Shown: positions 1 through 10,257, counted from the first letter of the stretch. The stretch: 64,000 nt of DNA from an uncultured Dokdonia sp. (GCF_947492815.1 NZ_CANLOB010000003.1:62001-126000); one strand, 5' to 3'. Numbers and translations: made by a program. Notes: generated by a model from the sequence alone, not told the origin.

Positions 1-268
1 TGATCCATGGATTAAAATCACGTCCTGAAACTTTATATGGAATCCCTAAATGGTCTAAGCTACGTTCTAAAAGTCCCATATCAGGATGCCCGTTATTACA
101 GGTAATGATTGTAAGATCTTTGGTTACTCCTATAGTCTGTTTTGGAGTACTAAAAAAACTATCTAATATAGGTTGCCAATTAGGTTTATAGGAATGACTT
201 CCATGTGCGTGAACAATAGAAGGATAGGTGTTAAATAGTGTGTTTTCTATAAATACATTTGATCTCAT
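1..268 (-). CDS. Unknown protein, N-terminal 89 residues, cut by window edge
   Basis: The frame opens with an ATG at 268 that overlaps the TGA stop of the upstream oxygenase gene (ATGA, 265-268), so the two are probably translationally coupled in the same minus-strand operon. The visible protein begins MRSNVFIENTLFNTYPS and later contains LTIITCNNGHPDMGLLERS. The run of hydrophobic residues followed by CNNGHPD resembles the first beta strand and loop of a nucleotide-sugar transferase-like fold, but this is only an impression. No signal peptide is seen. It continues past the left edge and should belong to the megasynthase cluster. Function not recognised. Confidence 0.75.
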   Translation of the reverse strand, partial: MRSNVFIENTLFNTYPSIVHAHGSHSYKPNWQPILDSFFSTPKQTIGVTKDLTIITCNNGHPDMGLLERSLDHLGIPYKVSGRDFNPWI

Positions 269-1242
269 ATAGAAGCCGTTTCTGTGTTTTTATGTATAGG
301 ATCTCCCATACGTACTAAAATATTTCGAGGAACTCCATCTACTGTTTCCCTCCTTCCGTGGAGGACACTAGTGTTATCTATCATCGCAAGATCTCCTTGT
401 TGCCAATCTATATTGTATGTGATTTTAGCAGCAGTTTTCATTACAGATTCAATGATACTATATGGTATTTTAGAACCATCACCAAGTCGTACTATAATTG
501 GACTTTGTGTTGTATTATCATTTAAATGTCCCTTAATCCACCCAGAAGTAAATGCCCATTCTGCCATATATATGTATAGAATATTATTTATAAAGGCATG
601 TTTTCCAGTAATGGGATGCTTTACTAAAGGCTTACAATTATATGTTACCTTGAATGACTTGTCTTTACTATCGTATTTAGCAATATTCTTTTTAGAAGCC
701 AAAAATGCAATTGCTTCTGCTGCATCTTCTGTAAGAAAAGTGTCTTGCCATACACCATCTGATAGGAATCGTTGATATTGAATTTGATTTTCTAAAAAGA
801 ATGTTTTTACATCTTCTTCTAGTTGATCAAATAATGTGATCCCATCACAAATAGTTGTTTGTCCTCCTTCTGTTGGAGCTACATCAGCATAAAACCAGAT
901 GTGTTCTGGAGGAGTATCCATATAATACATTTCTCCATGTAATGGAATTTCAAAACTTTGATTTGCTCCAGTAGTAGTCATGACTGTTTTGTCATTTCCT
1001 ACACTTTTACGATCAATCATTTTCCATCGAGATCCACCTCCTTTATAATCTGAAAACTCACCTGTAAATAGACGTGTGAATTCTTTGAAGCTAGAAATAT
1101 CAGTTTTAAAACCTCTAAATAAAATAGTACGATGTTCATTAAATAAAGCTTGTATTTCTTCTGTAGAAATATCTGAAAAGTGTTCTCCGTTTTCTGCTGT
1201 TACCAGAATTCCAAATGACGGGTGTAGTGTTTCTGTTTTCAT
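265..1242 (-). CDS. SyrP-like TauD/TfdA family Fe(II)/2-oxoglutarate oxygenase
   Basis: A 325-residue cytosolic oxygenase of the TauD/TfdA superfamily. The iron ligands are visible as H102-x-E104 in PLHGEMYY and the distal H295 in VLHGRRE, with the 2-oxoglutarate-binding arginine expected in the following VPRNILVRMG. An H-x-E pair, in place of TauD's H-x-D, together with the stretch WFYADVAPTEGGQTTICDG, is typical of the clavaminate synthase/SyrP branch. Members of that branch often hydroxylate carrier-protein-bound or free substrates in natural product clusters. It lies 11 bases after the lipase-fold gene and overlaps the next gene by 4 bases. I infer a tailoring hydroxylation of the megasynthase product; the substrate is unknown. 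Confidence 0.85.
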   Translation of the reverse strand: MKTETLHPSFGILVTAENGEHFSDISTEEIQALFNEHRTILFRGFKTDISSFKEFTRLFTGEFSDYKGGGSRWKMIDRKSVGNDKTVMTTTGANQSFEIPLHGEMYYMDTPPEHIWFYADVAPTEGGQTTICDGITLFDQLEEDVKTFFLENQIQYQRFLSDGVWQDTFLTEDAAEAIAFLASKKNIAKYDSKDKSFKVTYNCKPLVKHPITGKHAFINNILYIYMAEWAFTSGWIKGHLNDNTTQSPIIVRLGDGSKIPYSIIESVMKTAAKITYNIDWQQGDLAMIDNTSVLHGRRETVDGVPRNILVRMGDPIHKNTETASI

Positions 1243-1253
1243 TACTTATATTT

Positions 1254-2327
1254 TTAAGAGAGATCTTTTGCGTGTTTTTTTGCGTAGGCAATTAAATTAT
1301 TGAGAGCAACAGTAGCATCCTTGTTCACTTGTTCTGCATCATAATCAACATCTAGAAGTTTAAAATATGCTTCGACATGTTGATAGACCATTTGCTTAAA
1401 GTAATTTACTGTATCAAAAAGAGGAAGATGATCAATGATTTCTTTGTTTAAGACACCTGTCAATTCATAATCAGTAGTTGCTATCTGAGTATATATTAAG
1501 GGGTCTATTTTATAGAGTCTTAGGTCTATTAAAAGATCTACGGTGTATGAGTTTATTTCTGGAGTGTATAAAGTTTTGGCAGCTTCTAAAGTATCTTTAT
1601 TAAATGCGTGAGGAACTACATCTAGAGAATTGAAAATGCGTTGTGTTTTAGGAATTTGACTATTATAGTATGTAGTGAAATTTTCAAGTCCTGGTGTTTG
1701 TCCAGCTGATGGCCAGGATTGAAAATCAGTAACTTTAGAATCTTTATCCCATGTTGACTGTGTGTCTTTTAACCATAACGCTACTAAAGGAGATAAAGCA
1801 CCTCCTAAACTATGTCCACCAGTAATTAATGTATATTCATCATATTGAGATAAATTCTTGCTTAAGAATGTATTTAATGTTTGAGAAGCTCCAGGTAACC
1901 CTTTCTCTGGTTGCATCGCAACAAGTTTACTCAATCCTATAGAAATACCTTTAGAGATGTTTGCTTTTGTTTTACTATATGGCCATTGAACAACGGTAGA
2001 GGTATCTAAATCTTCAGTTAGCCAATCAAATGTAGAAGATGCATTGGTTCCTGCTACAGAGATAAAATACGTAGGTTTCCCCATATAGTCAGGATTGAAA
2101 GCAGCATACATCGTATTATCTAATACGCCTCCTGGATTATTTTGAAACAAACCTGCTCCCCAAACGATGCTCCAATTACTATCAGATTGAGTGTTTAAAA
2201 TATCTAATTTCTTTTGGATTTCAGCATTTACTTTAGCTCCAATACCACTTCCAGTAATATCACTTCCTGCATTAGAAGTGATTGATAAAAAGAACATAAT
2301 TTGTTCTTGAGACATTGTTGTTGCCAT
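1254..2327 (-). CDS. Class-3 lipase-fold alpha/beta hydrolase
   Basis: A 357-residue protein with the nucleophile elbow GHSLGGALSPLVALWL, the hallmark of fungal-type (class 3) lipases, preceded by the oxyanion strand TYFISVAGT. The catalytic Asp and His probably lie in NSLDVVPHAF and later. There is no signal peptide, so it should act in the cytoplasm, which is unusual for a secreted-lipase family. It starts 5 bases after the stop of the megasynthase and is surely co-transcribed. Since that enzyme has no thioesterase domain, a role in releasing or trans-esterifying the carrier-bound chain is a reasonable inference. A plain lipid esterase is the alternative. Confidence 0.8.
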   Translation of the reverse strand: MATTMSQEQIMFFLSITSNAGSDITGSGIGAKVNAEIQKKLDILNTQSDSNWSIVWGAGLFQNNPGGVLDNTMYAAFNPDYMGKPTYFISVAGTNASSTFDWLTEDLDTSTVVQWPYSKTKANISKGISIGLSKLVAMQPEKGLPGASQTLNTFLSKNLSQYDEYTLITGGHSLGGALSPLVALWLKDTQSTWDKDSKVTDFQSWPSAGQTPGLENFTTYYNSQIPKTQRIFNSLDVVPHAFNKDTLEAAKTLYTPEINSYTVDLLIDLRLYKIDPLIYTQIATTDYELTGVLNKEIIDHLPLFDTVNYFKQMVYQHVEAYFKLLDVDYDAEQVNKDATVALNNLIAYAKKHAKDLS

Positions 2328-2332
2328 AGTTG

Positions 2333-5300
2333 TTAGTTTAATGTTATTGTTGAAAATTCCTCATTGAACAACTCTTCTATAGGATGTGTTTTTCTATCAT
2401 CCCAAGTTCCTTGTCCAAAGATGACTTCGACATCATATGGATTCGTATTATTTAACTCTTGGGCAAAATATGTAGCACCTTCATTAGGCTCTATTGGTAT
2501 GATTCCTCGTTTTATAAACTGTTCATTTACTGTATTACTTGCCATACCAATTTGTGCCCAAGGTCCCCAATTGAATGATTTTACAATTGTTTCTGGATGT
2601 TCACTTTTTATTTTCCAAGCAAGTCTATTCAAGACTTCGTTTGCAGCGGCATAATCTGTCTGTCCTTTATTTCCAAAACGACCAGCAGTCGAACTGAAAA
2701 AAGCAATACATTTAAGAGTATCTAAGTGAAGCTTTTGATATAAAGTCATACTACTACTAACCTTAGTATTAAATACTTTGTCAAAAGAGGTTATTGCTTT
2801 GTCAGAGATAAATTTATCATCGATCATTCCTGCTCCGTGGATCACCATGTCTATACGATTATACTTGTTGTATAATCCATCTATTAATTGACCAAAAACG
2901 TGACTGTTAGAAACATCACATTGCTCATATGAAACAATGACTCCTTTTTTGCGTAAATAAGAAATGTTTTTAGTGATTTCTCTATCTCTGATAATATGTT
3001 TGATTTCACCCTCTATTTGAGCTGGTTTTATCTTAGTGCCAGTTGCTTTGTATTGAGTGATTAAATGAGTTCTTATTTGAGAAATTTCTAGACCAGTTGT
3101 CGCATCATTGCTAGAAAAATCTTCCCAAGGACCATTCCCTACTAAAATGAATCGAGCTCCTGGCACGGCATATTTTTTTGCCACTTCAGCGGTAATTCCT
3201 CGAGAGCCTCCCGTTACAAGAATTACCCAATCTGATTCAGGTATTAAAGGAGATTGAGATTGAGCAATAGGTAATGGGGTATGTGCTGCTTTAAAAATAA
3301 AACGTTTCCCTTCTTTGTACCCTACTTCAAAATGACTATTTGGAGATTGTATTTCTTTAAAAATGCAGAGTGCTGCTTGTGCTGGATGTATCTCTGTTTC
3401 AAAATCAATAGTTTTTGGGAGCATATGTTCCCACTCATATTCTAATGATTTTAAAAGACCTAGGTGACTTCCTCCAAGTGGAGAACTTTCTTTTAAACCT
3501 AAATCTCTACCGTATGATCCGCCAAAATTTGTTGCAGCAATAATAGATTTAGAACCTGTGATTGAAGTATTCTTGAGATCTTGATCACAGATTTTAATGA
3601 GATGGAATAATGTTTTACATATATATTCAGATGAGGTGACCCAATCTTCTTGAGATTGTTTTTTAGGGTCAACAATAGCTCCTAAATGAATGATTCCTTG
3701 TACGGGACCAAATAATGATCTGAGTTCTTCAATATGTATTTCCAAAGCTTTAGGATCTGAACAGATAGTAGAAGGAAGAATATCTGTAAATGCACCTACT
3801 TCTTCCAATTTACTAGCAACTCTTTCGGCGATATGAAATTGATCAGGAACAATAATGTATAAACCTGTAATGAGTTTTCTTCTAAAAGGAGGTAACTCTT
3901 GTTCAATGGCTTTCATTATATAACGAGGTGCGTCTTCTCTTATAAGCTTCTGAGTACTATTTCGCGCAAAGCGAACAGGTTCTGTTGATTTATCTTCTTT
4001 AGAAATATCAATTATATTCTTCTCGACTCCTAATGCTTCTATAGCCATTTGAATCCAATCAATAATTCGTTTATGACGAACTATTTTTTCTGCCTCTTTT
4101 TGAATTTTATCTTGCTGAACTTGGTTTAATGTTTTTAAAAAAGTATCAAATATTTCTATTCGTTTTATAGAATCGATACTTAATTCTGCTTCGATATCAA
4201 GTGTAGGATCAATCATTTCATCAGGATATCCTGTATGTTCTGAAATAATAGAAATAAGCTTTTGTTGTAATTCTTCTGAAGTAATCTGATTAGTAGCGTT
4301 AGATGTTGTAGAAATAACTTCAGTACTTGTAGTTGTTGTTATATCAAGTGTTTCTACAATCATCAATATCCAATCAATAATTCGTTTATGACGAACTATT
4401 TTTTCCGCTGCTTTTTGAATTTTATCTTGATATTGATGATCTAATGTTTTTATGAAAGTGTCAAATATTTCTATTCGTTTTATAGAATCGATACTTAATT
4501 CTGCTTCGATATCAAGTGTAGGATCGATCATCTCATCTGGATATCCAGTATGCTCAGAAATAATAGTAATTAATTGTTGTTGTAAGTATTCTTTTGAGAT
4601 ACTATTTGCAGTAGTTTGCGCCTGAACTTCTTTAGTTTCTTTTTCTTCTGAATGATCTTCTATTTGTTCATGCTTCTTGAATAGTGTAATCCAATCTTTT
4701 AGATATTTTGTTTGTACAATATCTTGACTATTTTGTTTTATAGCTTGTATTGCTTGGTCAGATAAAGTTCTGAGCATTTCATCAAATATCTCAACACGTT
4801 TAATAGAGTCAATCCCTAATTCTGCTTCGATATCTAAAGTAAGATCAAGCATATCTTCTGGATATCCTGTTTTTTGTGATATGATACTAAGAAGACGTGT
4901 TTCTATACTTTCTGTTTTTTGAACGGGAGTTTTTTTAATAGGTGCTGGAGTATCTTCGACAACTGTTGTTTTTGTATCTACCTTAGAAGAGATGTCAGTT
5001 GGAGTAGGGATAATAGAAGGTTGAACAGGAGTAATTGATTTTACAACTTGTGGTATTGACGTGTTAGGTGTATTTAAAAAAGATTGCATGACTGCTTCTT
5101 GTGTCTTTAAGAATTGTGTCATGGTATTTTGATAAGCTTCATATGCTTCCATTCTAGCATCATTTGTTTGCATAGGAACGTGTGTGTTTGTAACAACAGG
5201 AGATGTTTTCTGAGCTATTGGTGCAGGTGTCAAATCGGATTGTGTAACAACGGGTTGTTGCTTCCCTTTTTGAACATCTATATTTTCTAATGTTAATAAT

Positions 5301-8300
5301 GGAGATTTTCGTTTTTCTAAAAATTTAGAATTTACTGGGATAGAACGGGTCCCATTTACAATCCAACTTGTTGTTTTTGGAGCTTTAGGAGCAGTATTCT
5401 TTAATGTTGATATAGATAGAAGGTCACAAGTTCTACCATTATATAAACTATCTGTATTATCTATATATCCTTGTATCCAAAGCGTTGCTATAAAGTTTAA
5501 AAAGCTATTAAAATCTTTACCGTGTTCTTCTACTGCATATGCTGTATGAGAAGTGTCTTTTAAAATGTCTTTAACGCACTTTGTAAGAATATTTTTAGGA
5601 CCTAATTCAATGAAATTTTGAACGCCATCATCATACATCTGTTGTATTTGGTGTACAAATTCTACAGGTTTAAGAAGGTGATTCTGTAATTGTTCTTTTA
5701 TTTGAACCGTATCTGTAGGATACGCTTGTGCCGTTGTATTATTATAAATTGATTTTTTAGGAGATATAAATGTTATTTCTTTTATCGCTTTCGCTAAAGG
5801 TGCTTGCGCTTTCTGCATCAATGAAGAATGGAATGCACCAGAAACAGGTAATATAAATGTTGTCTTCCCTATTGATTTAAAATGAGTTGCTACTTGTTGT
5901 ACTTCTTTTTTTGATCCAGAAATAACAACTTGTTGTGTGTGATTGTGATTTGCAAGAACAACATCTTTAAAAGATTGTTTTTTTAGATAATTTTCTACAG
6001 AAGTACGAGTATCTAAAATAGCAGCCATTCCTCCAAGACCATTATCGCTTTGAGCCATTAATCGACCTCTAAGCTCCGATAGTTTGAAAAAATCTTCTTC
6101 AGAAATAACACCTGCTGCGCAGAGAGCAGTATATTCTCCGTAACTATGACCAGCTAAACAATCGTAGTGTAATCCAAATGAGGTAAATAAGTCAAAATAA
6201 CTTTTACAAGACCACCCTATAGCAGGTTGTGCTATATGTGTATTGTTGATTGCTAGTTCTTGATTTTTTGATGTTTCTATATCATAACTAGCAGGAGGGT
6301 TGATTGTTTTAAATGGCAAGATTTCATACTTGTCACCAATAGCTTGGTGCATGAGTTCCGTAGTATTTCCGAATTGAGAGAAATAAACACTTAACTCTTG
6401 CCCCATATGTACATACTGAGCTCCTTGACCTGGAAAAAGAATCGCCGTTTTTCCTTGTACTTGCTGTTTTTTAAAAGATATATTGCAATGTTTAGGTAAT
6501 GATTGATTTGCTGGTTTTTCTATATGCTTTATAGCTTTAAGTAAATTCTCTTTTAAAGAATTTAGAGAATCTGTTACAATAGTAAGTTTACAATTGTCTT
6601 TTTTAGAAAGACTATTTGTATAAGCAGTATAAGCAAGATCTTTTAATGATATATCTGTATGACTATCTAATACTATAGTCCAATCTGTCAATTGCTGCGT
6701 TAATTGATCTTTGTCAGTAGCGTTGAATATGAATAACTCTGATGGATGTTTTTCTGGACCGTATAGTGTATTAGGAGATACATATTCTTCTAATACAGCA
6801 TGATAATTTGTACCTCCAAAACCAAAGGCTGATATACCTGCTCTCCTTGGATGATCTTTAGGTTTAGGCCAATAAGTAGCCTTTTGTTGAAGACTTAGAG
6901 GAGAGTCTTTATGATTGATGATATCTCTTGGGGTAGTTACTCCTCCTTGAGGTGGAATCACTTTATGATGTAATGCTAAAGCAGTTTTGACTGTACTTAC
7001 TAAACCAGCTGTTATTTTGGTATGCCCTATAAGGTTTTTTATAGAGCCAATAGTAACTGATTTAGAAGGCGTATTACATTCTTTTAAAACCTCAGCAATG
7101 GATGTTAATTCAGCTTGATCTCCTACAGCAGTTCCTGTTCCATGTGCTTCATAATAATCTATAGTAGAAGTACTGAATCCAGCTTCTTCATAACTGCGTT
7201 GTAATGCTTTCTTTTGACCTGCAGGTCTAGGAGCTGTCATTCCCATAGCGCGTCCATCACTAGATCCTGCAACACCTTTTATGACAGAATAAATCGTATC
7301 TCCATCTCGTTCGGCATCTTCAAGTCTTTTTAATACAAGTACAGCTAGACCTTCACTAATGACAATACCATCTGCATCTTTATCAAAAGGAATACTTTTT
7401 CCTTTTTCAGATAATGCTTGTGTTTTACTAAAACTCATATAACCATGTGGAGTTTGTCCCATCTCAACACCTCCAACAATAGCAACATTGCTTCGATGAC
7501 TTGTGAGTTCTCTGACTCCATTATTTAGAGCGACAATAGAAGATGCACAAGCCGCATCTACAGTGTAATTACTTCCTCCAAAATCAAATCGATTTGCCAC
7601 TCGTCCAGCTACTACATTAGTAATAGTTCCTGGAAACGTTTCTTCTGTCCAAACGGGAAGCCTTTCATTTATATATTCACGCTCTGTGGCAGAAAATAAA
7701 TGTGTTGTACTTCTGAGTACTAATTCATTTCCAAAAAGGCCAGCAGCATCTGCACCAGCAAAAATGACAGAGACATTATCTTTATCTAGTTCATCAGGAG
7801 TGTATCCAGCATCTGTAAGGCTGCTTTTTACAGCTTCTAAACTTAGTAGTTGAGCAACGCTAATGTTAGGAATTGACTTAGGAGGGATCCCATACTCTAA
7901 TGGGTCAAACTCTATTTCATCAATAAACCCACCCCATTTAGAATACATTTTGTCAGGGTTGTTTTTATCTGGACTATAATATAGTCTCCAATCCCAACGA
8001 TCTAGAGGTATTTCAGTAATGCTTTGCTTTTTAGCAATAATATGTTCAAAAAAAGAATCTAGTTCTTTTGAACCAGGAACATGAACACTCATTCCTACAA
8101 TAGCAATATCTACTGGGGTTGATTTTTTTGAGATTTTCTTTTTTGAGATTTTCTTTTCTTTTATGAAATCAGCTCCAGCGGCAATATCTTCGTGTAATGC
8201 TTGAATAGATTGTACTTTATCTATAAACTTTGCAATATCTCCAGACATAAACATGCCTGTTTCCTTTTGTTGCTCTTCAGCTACATCTATAAAATTTCCA

Positions 8301-10213
8301 TTTGCATCTCTTTGTACACCCTTAGAAGCAATTCTCAATCTTCCTAGAAGTAGTTCGTCAAGCTGCTCTCTTATCGTATCTGGATCTGTCTTTTTTTGTA
8401 ATAATTCTTTTCGCTTTAAGTTAAATTCATCTGTAAAGTTGCTTTTCACACACCGATTAGAATGACCTACAGCACTATTGAGAAGTACAGAAGTAGTTTC
8501 TTTAACAACAATATTTTGAAAAGCAGGAGTGATTGCTTTTGTTGTAATCGCTTCCTTAGTTGCTAAATAAGCAGTACCCATTAATACACCTGACTGCATA
8601 CCATGAATTGCTAATTCTGATGATAAAGCTGTAATAATTGCAGCAGAAAAACGATCGTGAATTCCTCCAGCAAACAAGATTTGTACTTTTGATTTTTCGT
8701 TATCTGGAATTTCTTTTTTGAGAATTTCTATAGCAGTTTCCCATAAAGGAAATGAATGAATAGGGCCTACATGACCACCACACTCTCTTCCTTCAAATAC
8801 AAACTTTCGTACACCTTGGCGTATAAAGCTTTTTAATAACCCCCCAGAAGGAACATGTAAGTATGTTGGTATATTATGGCCTTCAAGTTCTTTTACTTGA
8901 TTAGGTTGTCCTCCAGCGATTAAAGCAAAAGGAGGTTTATGTGTTAATACAGATTCTAACTGGCTTCGATATAAATTAGGTTCAATAAAGCCTAATAGTC
9001 CGACTCCCCAAGACTTATCTTGAAGTACTTCTTTTGTGTCTTTTAGAATTGTATTTAATATTTCTTTCTTCTTTAAAGCAACTGCTATAAATGGTAATCC
9101 TCCTTGAGCTGCAATAGCATTAGCAAATTCAGGAGTGTCACTTACTCGAGTCATAGGACCTTGAACAATAGGAAATGTGGTCCCATGTGTTTGGGCTAAA
9201 GGTGAATTCTTAGCTAGTATTGATTTATGAACACTGATAGATTGAGATATGCGCTGTATTTCTTTTTTAAAGTATTGAATGCATCTCCCTGTAGTTTTGC
9301 AAGTAGTTGCATAAATTTTTGCTAGTTCTATAGTCTGTCCTATAGGCCAGACAGTAGTTTTCGAATCGCCCCAACCTATATTTTTTTGAAGGACTTCATT
9401 CCATTTTTTTGGACTTACTTTATTGGTTGAAGTTTCAAGAGTTTCTATTTCTTTTAGAAGTGTTTTACTTCTAGGAACTAATGGATGAAAAACTCCACGA
9501 TAAGGAGTAGAAAATGTTGCACCATAGATATGGGTATCTCTGGCTTCTATTTTTTCTAATATTTTCTTTGCTCCAGTATTAAGCGGAGATTCTTTTAATA
9601 ATAATAATTGATCATCAAGAATAATACCTGATAATCCTAAAGAATAACAAGCTGAAGCAGTGTGTACTCCAATACCACCCCTTAGGTATTTAGGGATTTT
9701 AGTGTCAATTTGTATCGCTTTTTGTAATAGTAAGAAACTAGCAGTTTCTCCTGAAAAACCTCCAGCTTCTTGGCCAGAAAATATAATTCCTTGTTGATTC
9801 TTAGGTAAATTAGCTAGTATCTCTATCGAATCTTTTACATGTTTTAATTGATTAATCTCAATAAGAAATCTATGAGAATACGTTTTACAAGTAAGTGCTA
9901 TTTTTTTAGTTATTGTTTTTTGATATTGACTAAGAATAATAGTGACATGAAAATCTTTAAAAATATCCGATAATTGAGGGATTAAGGAATAAGTTTCTTT
10001 TGAAACACGTATTCCTATGGGGGATTTTTTTTGTAAAAATGATGTTGAATTTTTACAAGTTTTTATAATTGAATCATAATGAGATACTGTACAATAGGCA
10101 ATATCAAAAACACCTGTAGCACCTGACCTTGAAAGTGAAGTAACTTGATGGTTATCAAAAGTGCCACAAGGGGAATATGCTAAAATCTCAAAATTGTTCA
10201 ATACTGAAGTCAT
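2333..10213 (-). CDS. PUFA-synthase-like type I polyketide/fatty acid megasynthase (NPD-NPD-KS-AT-ACP3-KR)
   Basis: A 2626-residue multidomain synthase. Approximate order: degenerate nitronate-monooxygenase-type barrel (1-340; EAGGF at 153 where the family has EAGGH); a second, intact FMN barrel like PfaD (345-630; FPIVQGPM near 348, ECGGH with H481); ketosynthase (703-1140; DAACASS with C889, H1024, H1064); acyltransferase (1255-1550; GQG near 1263, GHSYG with S1357); a Pro/Thr-rich linker; three acyl carrier domains with phosphopantetheine serines S1803, S1910 and S2015 (IDSIKR); ketoreductase with its structural half (about 2110-2590; TGGSRG near 2335, Y2521/N2525). It resembles a PfaD-PfaA fusion. 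No dehydratase, CLF or thioesterase is present. It should build a beta-hydroxy or, with a trans dehydratase, a reduced acyl chain. It heads the lipase-oxygenase operon. Product unknown. Confidence 0.93.
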   Translation of the reverse strand: MTSVLNNFEILAYSPCGTFDNHQVTSLSRSGATGVFDIAYCTVSHYDSIIKTCKNSTSFLQKKSPIGIRVSKETYSLIPQLSDIFKDFHVTIILSQYQKTITKKIALTCKTYSHRFLIEINQLKHVKDSIEILANLPKNQQGIIFSGQEAGGFSGETASFLLLQKAIQIDTKIPKYLRGGIGVHTASACYSLGLSGIILDDQLLLLKESPLNTGAKKILEKIEARDTHIYGATFSTPYRGVFHPLVPRSKTLLKEIETLETSTNKVSPKKWNEVLQKNIGWGDSKTTVWPIGQTIELAKIYATTCKTTGRCIQYFKKEIQRISQSISVHKSILAKNSPLAQTHGTTFPIVQGPMTRVSDTPEFANAIAAQGGLPFIAVALKKKEILNTILKDTKEVLQDKSWGVGLLGFIEPNLYRSQLESVLTHKPPFALIAGGQPNQVKELEGHNIPTYLHVPSGGLLKSFIRQGVRKFVFEGRECGGHVGPIHSFPLWETAIEILKKEIPDNEKSKVQILFAGGIHDRFSAAIITALSSELAIHGMQSGVLMGTAYLATKEAITTKAITPAFQNIVVKETTSVLLNSAVGHSNRCVKSNFTDEFNLKRKELLQKKTDPDTIREQLDELLLGRLRIASKGVQRDANGNFIDVAEEQQKETGMFMSGDIAKFIDKVQSIQALHEDIAAGADFIKEKKISKKKISKKSTPVDIAIVGMSVHVPGSKELDSFFEHIIAKKQSITEIPLDRWDWRLYYSPDKNNPDKMYSKWGGFIDEIEFDPLEYGIPPKSIPNISVAQLLSLEAVKSSLTDAGYTPDELDKDNVSVIFAGADAAGLFGNELVLRSTTHLFSATEREYINERLPVWTEETFPGTITNVVAGRVANRFDFGGSNYTVDAACASSIVALNNGVRELTSHRSNVAIVGGVEMGQTPHGYMSFSKTQALSEKGKSIPFDKDADGIVISEGLAVLVLKRLEDAERDGDTIYSVIKGVAGSSDGRAMGMTAPRPAGQKKALQRSYEEAGFSTSTIDYYEAHGTGTAVGDQAELTSIAEVLKECNTPSKSVTIGSIKNLIGHTKITAGLVSTVKTALALHHKVIPPQGGVTTPRDIINHKDSPLSLQQKATYWPKPKDHPRRAGISAFGFGGTNYHAVLEEYVSPNTLYGPEKHPSELFIFNATDKDQLTQQLTDWTIVLDSHTDISLKDLAYTAYTNSLSKKDNCKLTIVTDSLNSLKENLLKAIKHIEKPANQSLPKHCNISFKKQQVQGKTAILFPGQGAQYVHMGQELSVYFSQFGNTTELMHQAIGDKYEILPFKTINPPASYDIETSKNQELAINNTHIAQPAIGWSCKSYFDLFTSFGLHYDCLAGHSYGEYTALCAAGVISEEDFFKLSELRGRLMAQSDNGLGGMAAILDTRTSVENYLKKQSFKDVVLANHNHTQQVVISGSKKEVQQVATHFKSIGKTTFILPVSGAFHSSLMQKAQAPLAKAIKEITFISPKKSIYNNTTAQAYPTDTVQIKEQLQNHLLKPVEFVHQIQQMYDDGVQNFIELGPKNILTKCVKDILKDTSHTAYAVEEHGKDFNSFLNFIATLWIQGYIDNTDSLYNGRTCDLLSISTLKNTAPKAPKTTSWIVNGTRSIPVNSKFLEKRKSPLLTLENIDVQKGKQQPVVTQSDLTPAPIAQKTSPVVTNTHVPMQTNDARMEAYEAYQNTMTQFLKTQEAVMQSFLNTPNTSIPQVVKSITPVQPSIIPTPTDISSKVDTKTTVVEDTPAPIKKTPVQKTESIETRLLSIISQKTGYPEDMLDLTLDIEAELGIDSIKRVEIFDEMLRTLSDQAIQAIKQNSQDIVQTKYLKDWITLFKKHEQIEDHSEEKETKEVQAQTTANSISKEYLQQQLITIISEHTGYPDEMIDPTLDIEAELSIDSIKRIEIFDTFIKTLDHQYQDKIQKAAEKIVRHKRIIDWILMIVETLDITTTTSTEVISTTSNATNQITSEELQQKLISIISEHTGYPDEMIDPTLDIEAELSIDSIKRIEIFDTFLKTLNQVQQDKIQKEAEKIVRHKRIIDWIQMAIEALGVEKNIIDISKEDKSTEPVRFARNSTQKLIREDAPRYIMKAIEQELPPFRRKLITGLYIIVPDQFHIAERVASKLEEVGAFTDILPSTICSDPKALEIHIEELRSLFGPVQGIIHLGAIVDPKKQSQEDWVTSSEYICKTLFHLIKICDQDLKNTSITGSKSIIAATNFGGSYGRDLGLKESSPLGGSHLGLLKSLEYEWEHMLPKTIDFETEIHPAQAALCIFKEIQSPNSHFEVGYKEGKRFIFKAAHTPLPIAQSQSPLIPESDWVILVTGGSRGITAEVAKKYAVPGARFILVGNGPWEDFSSNDATTGLEISQIRTHLITQYKATGTKIKPAQIEGEIKHIIRDREITKNISYLRKKGVIVSYEQCDVSNSHVFGQLIDGLYNKYNRIDMVIHGAGMIDDKFISDKAITSFDKVFNTKVSSSMTLYQKLHLDTLKCIAFFSSTAGRFGNKGQTDYAAANEVLNRLAWKIKSEHPETIVKSFNWGPWAQIGMASNTVNEQFIKRGIIPIEPNEGATYFAQELNNTNPYDVEVIFGQGTWDDRKTHPIEELFNEEFSTITLN
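4029..4600 (-). repeat. Near-identical tandem ACP domains 2 and 3
   Basis: Two adjacent stretches of about 315 bases each encode carrier domains centred on S1910 and S2015. They share long identical runs at both DNA and protein level (TLDIEAELSIDSIKRIEIFD in both, and EKIVRHKRIIDWI in both). The first carrier domain (S1803) is clearly more diverged. This points to a recent internal duplication or to gene conversion between domains 2 and 3. Confidence 0.8.
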
Positions 10214-10257
10214 CGTAATAATAGTTGTTTTAAGAGAATTATAAATGATAAATAAGA

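Noticed and set aside
284..775. Plus-strand open frame of 163 codons antisense to the oxygenase gene
   Set aside because: Shadow of a gene with clear catalytic motifs on the other strand; no family features.
3959..3975. TTCGCGCAAAGCGAA-like sequence inside the megasynthase gene
   Set aside because: Not a copy of the TTTCGCGAAA palindrome; core does not match and symmetry is imperfect.
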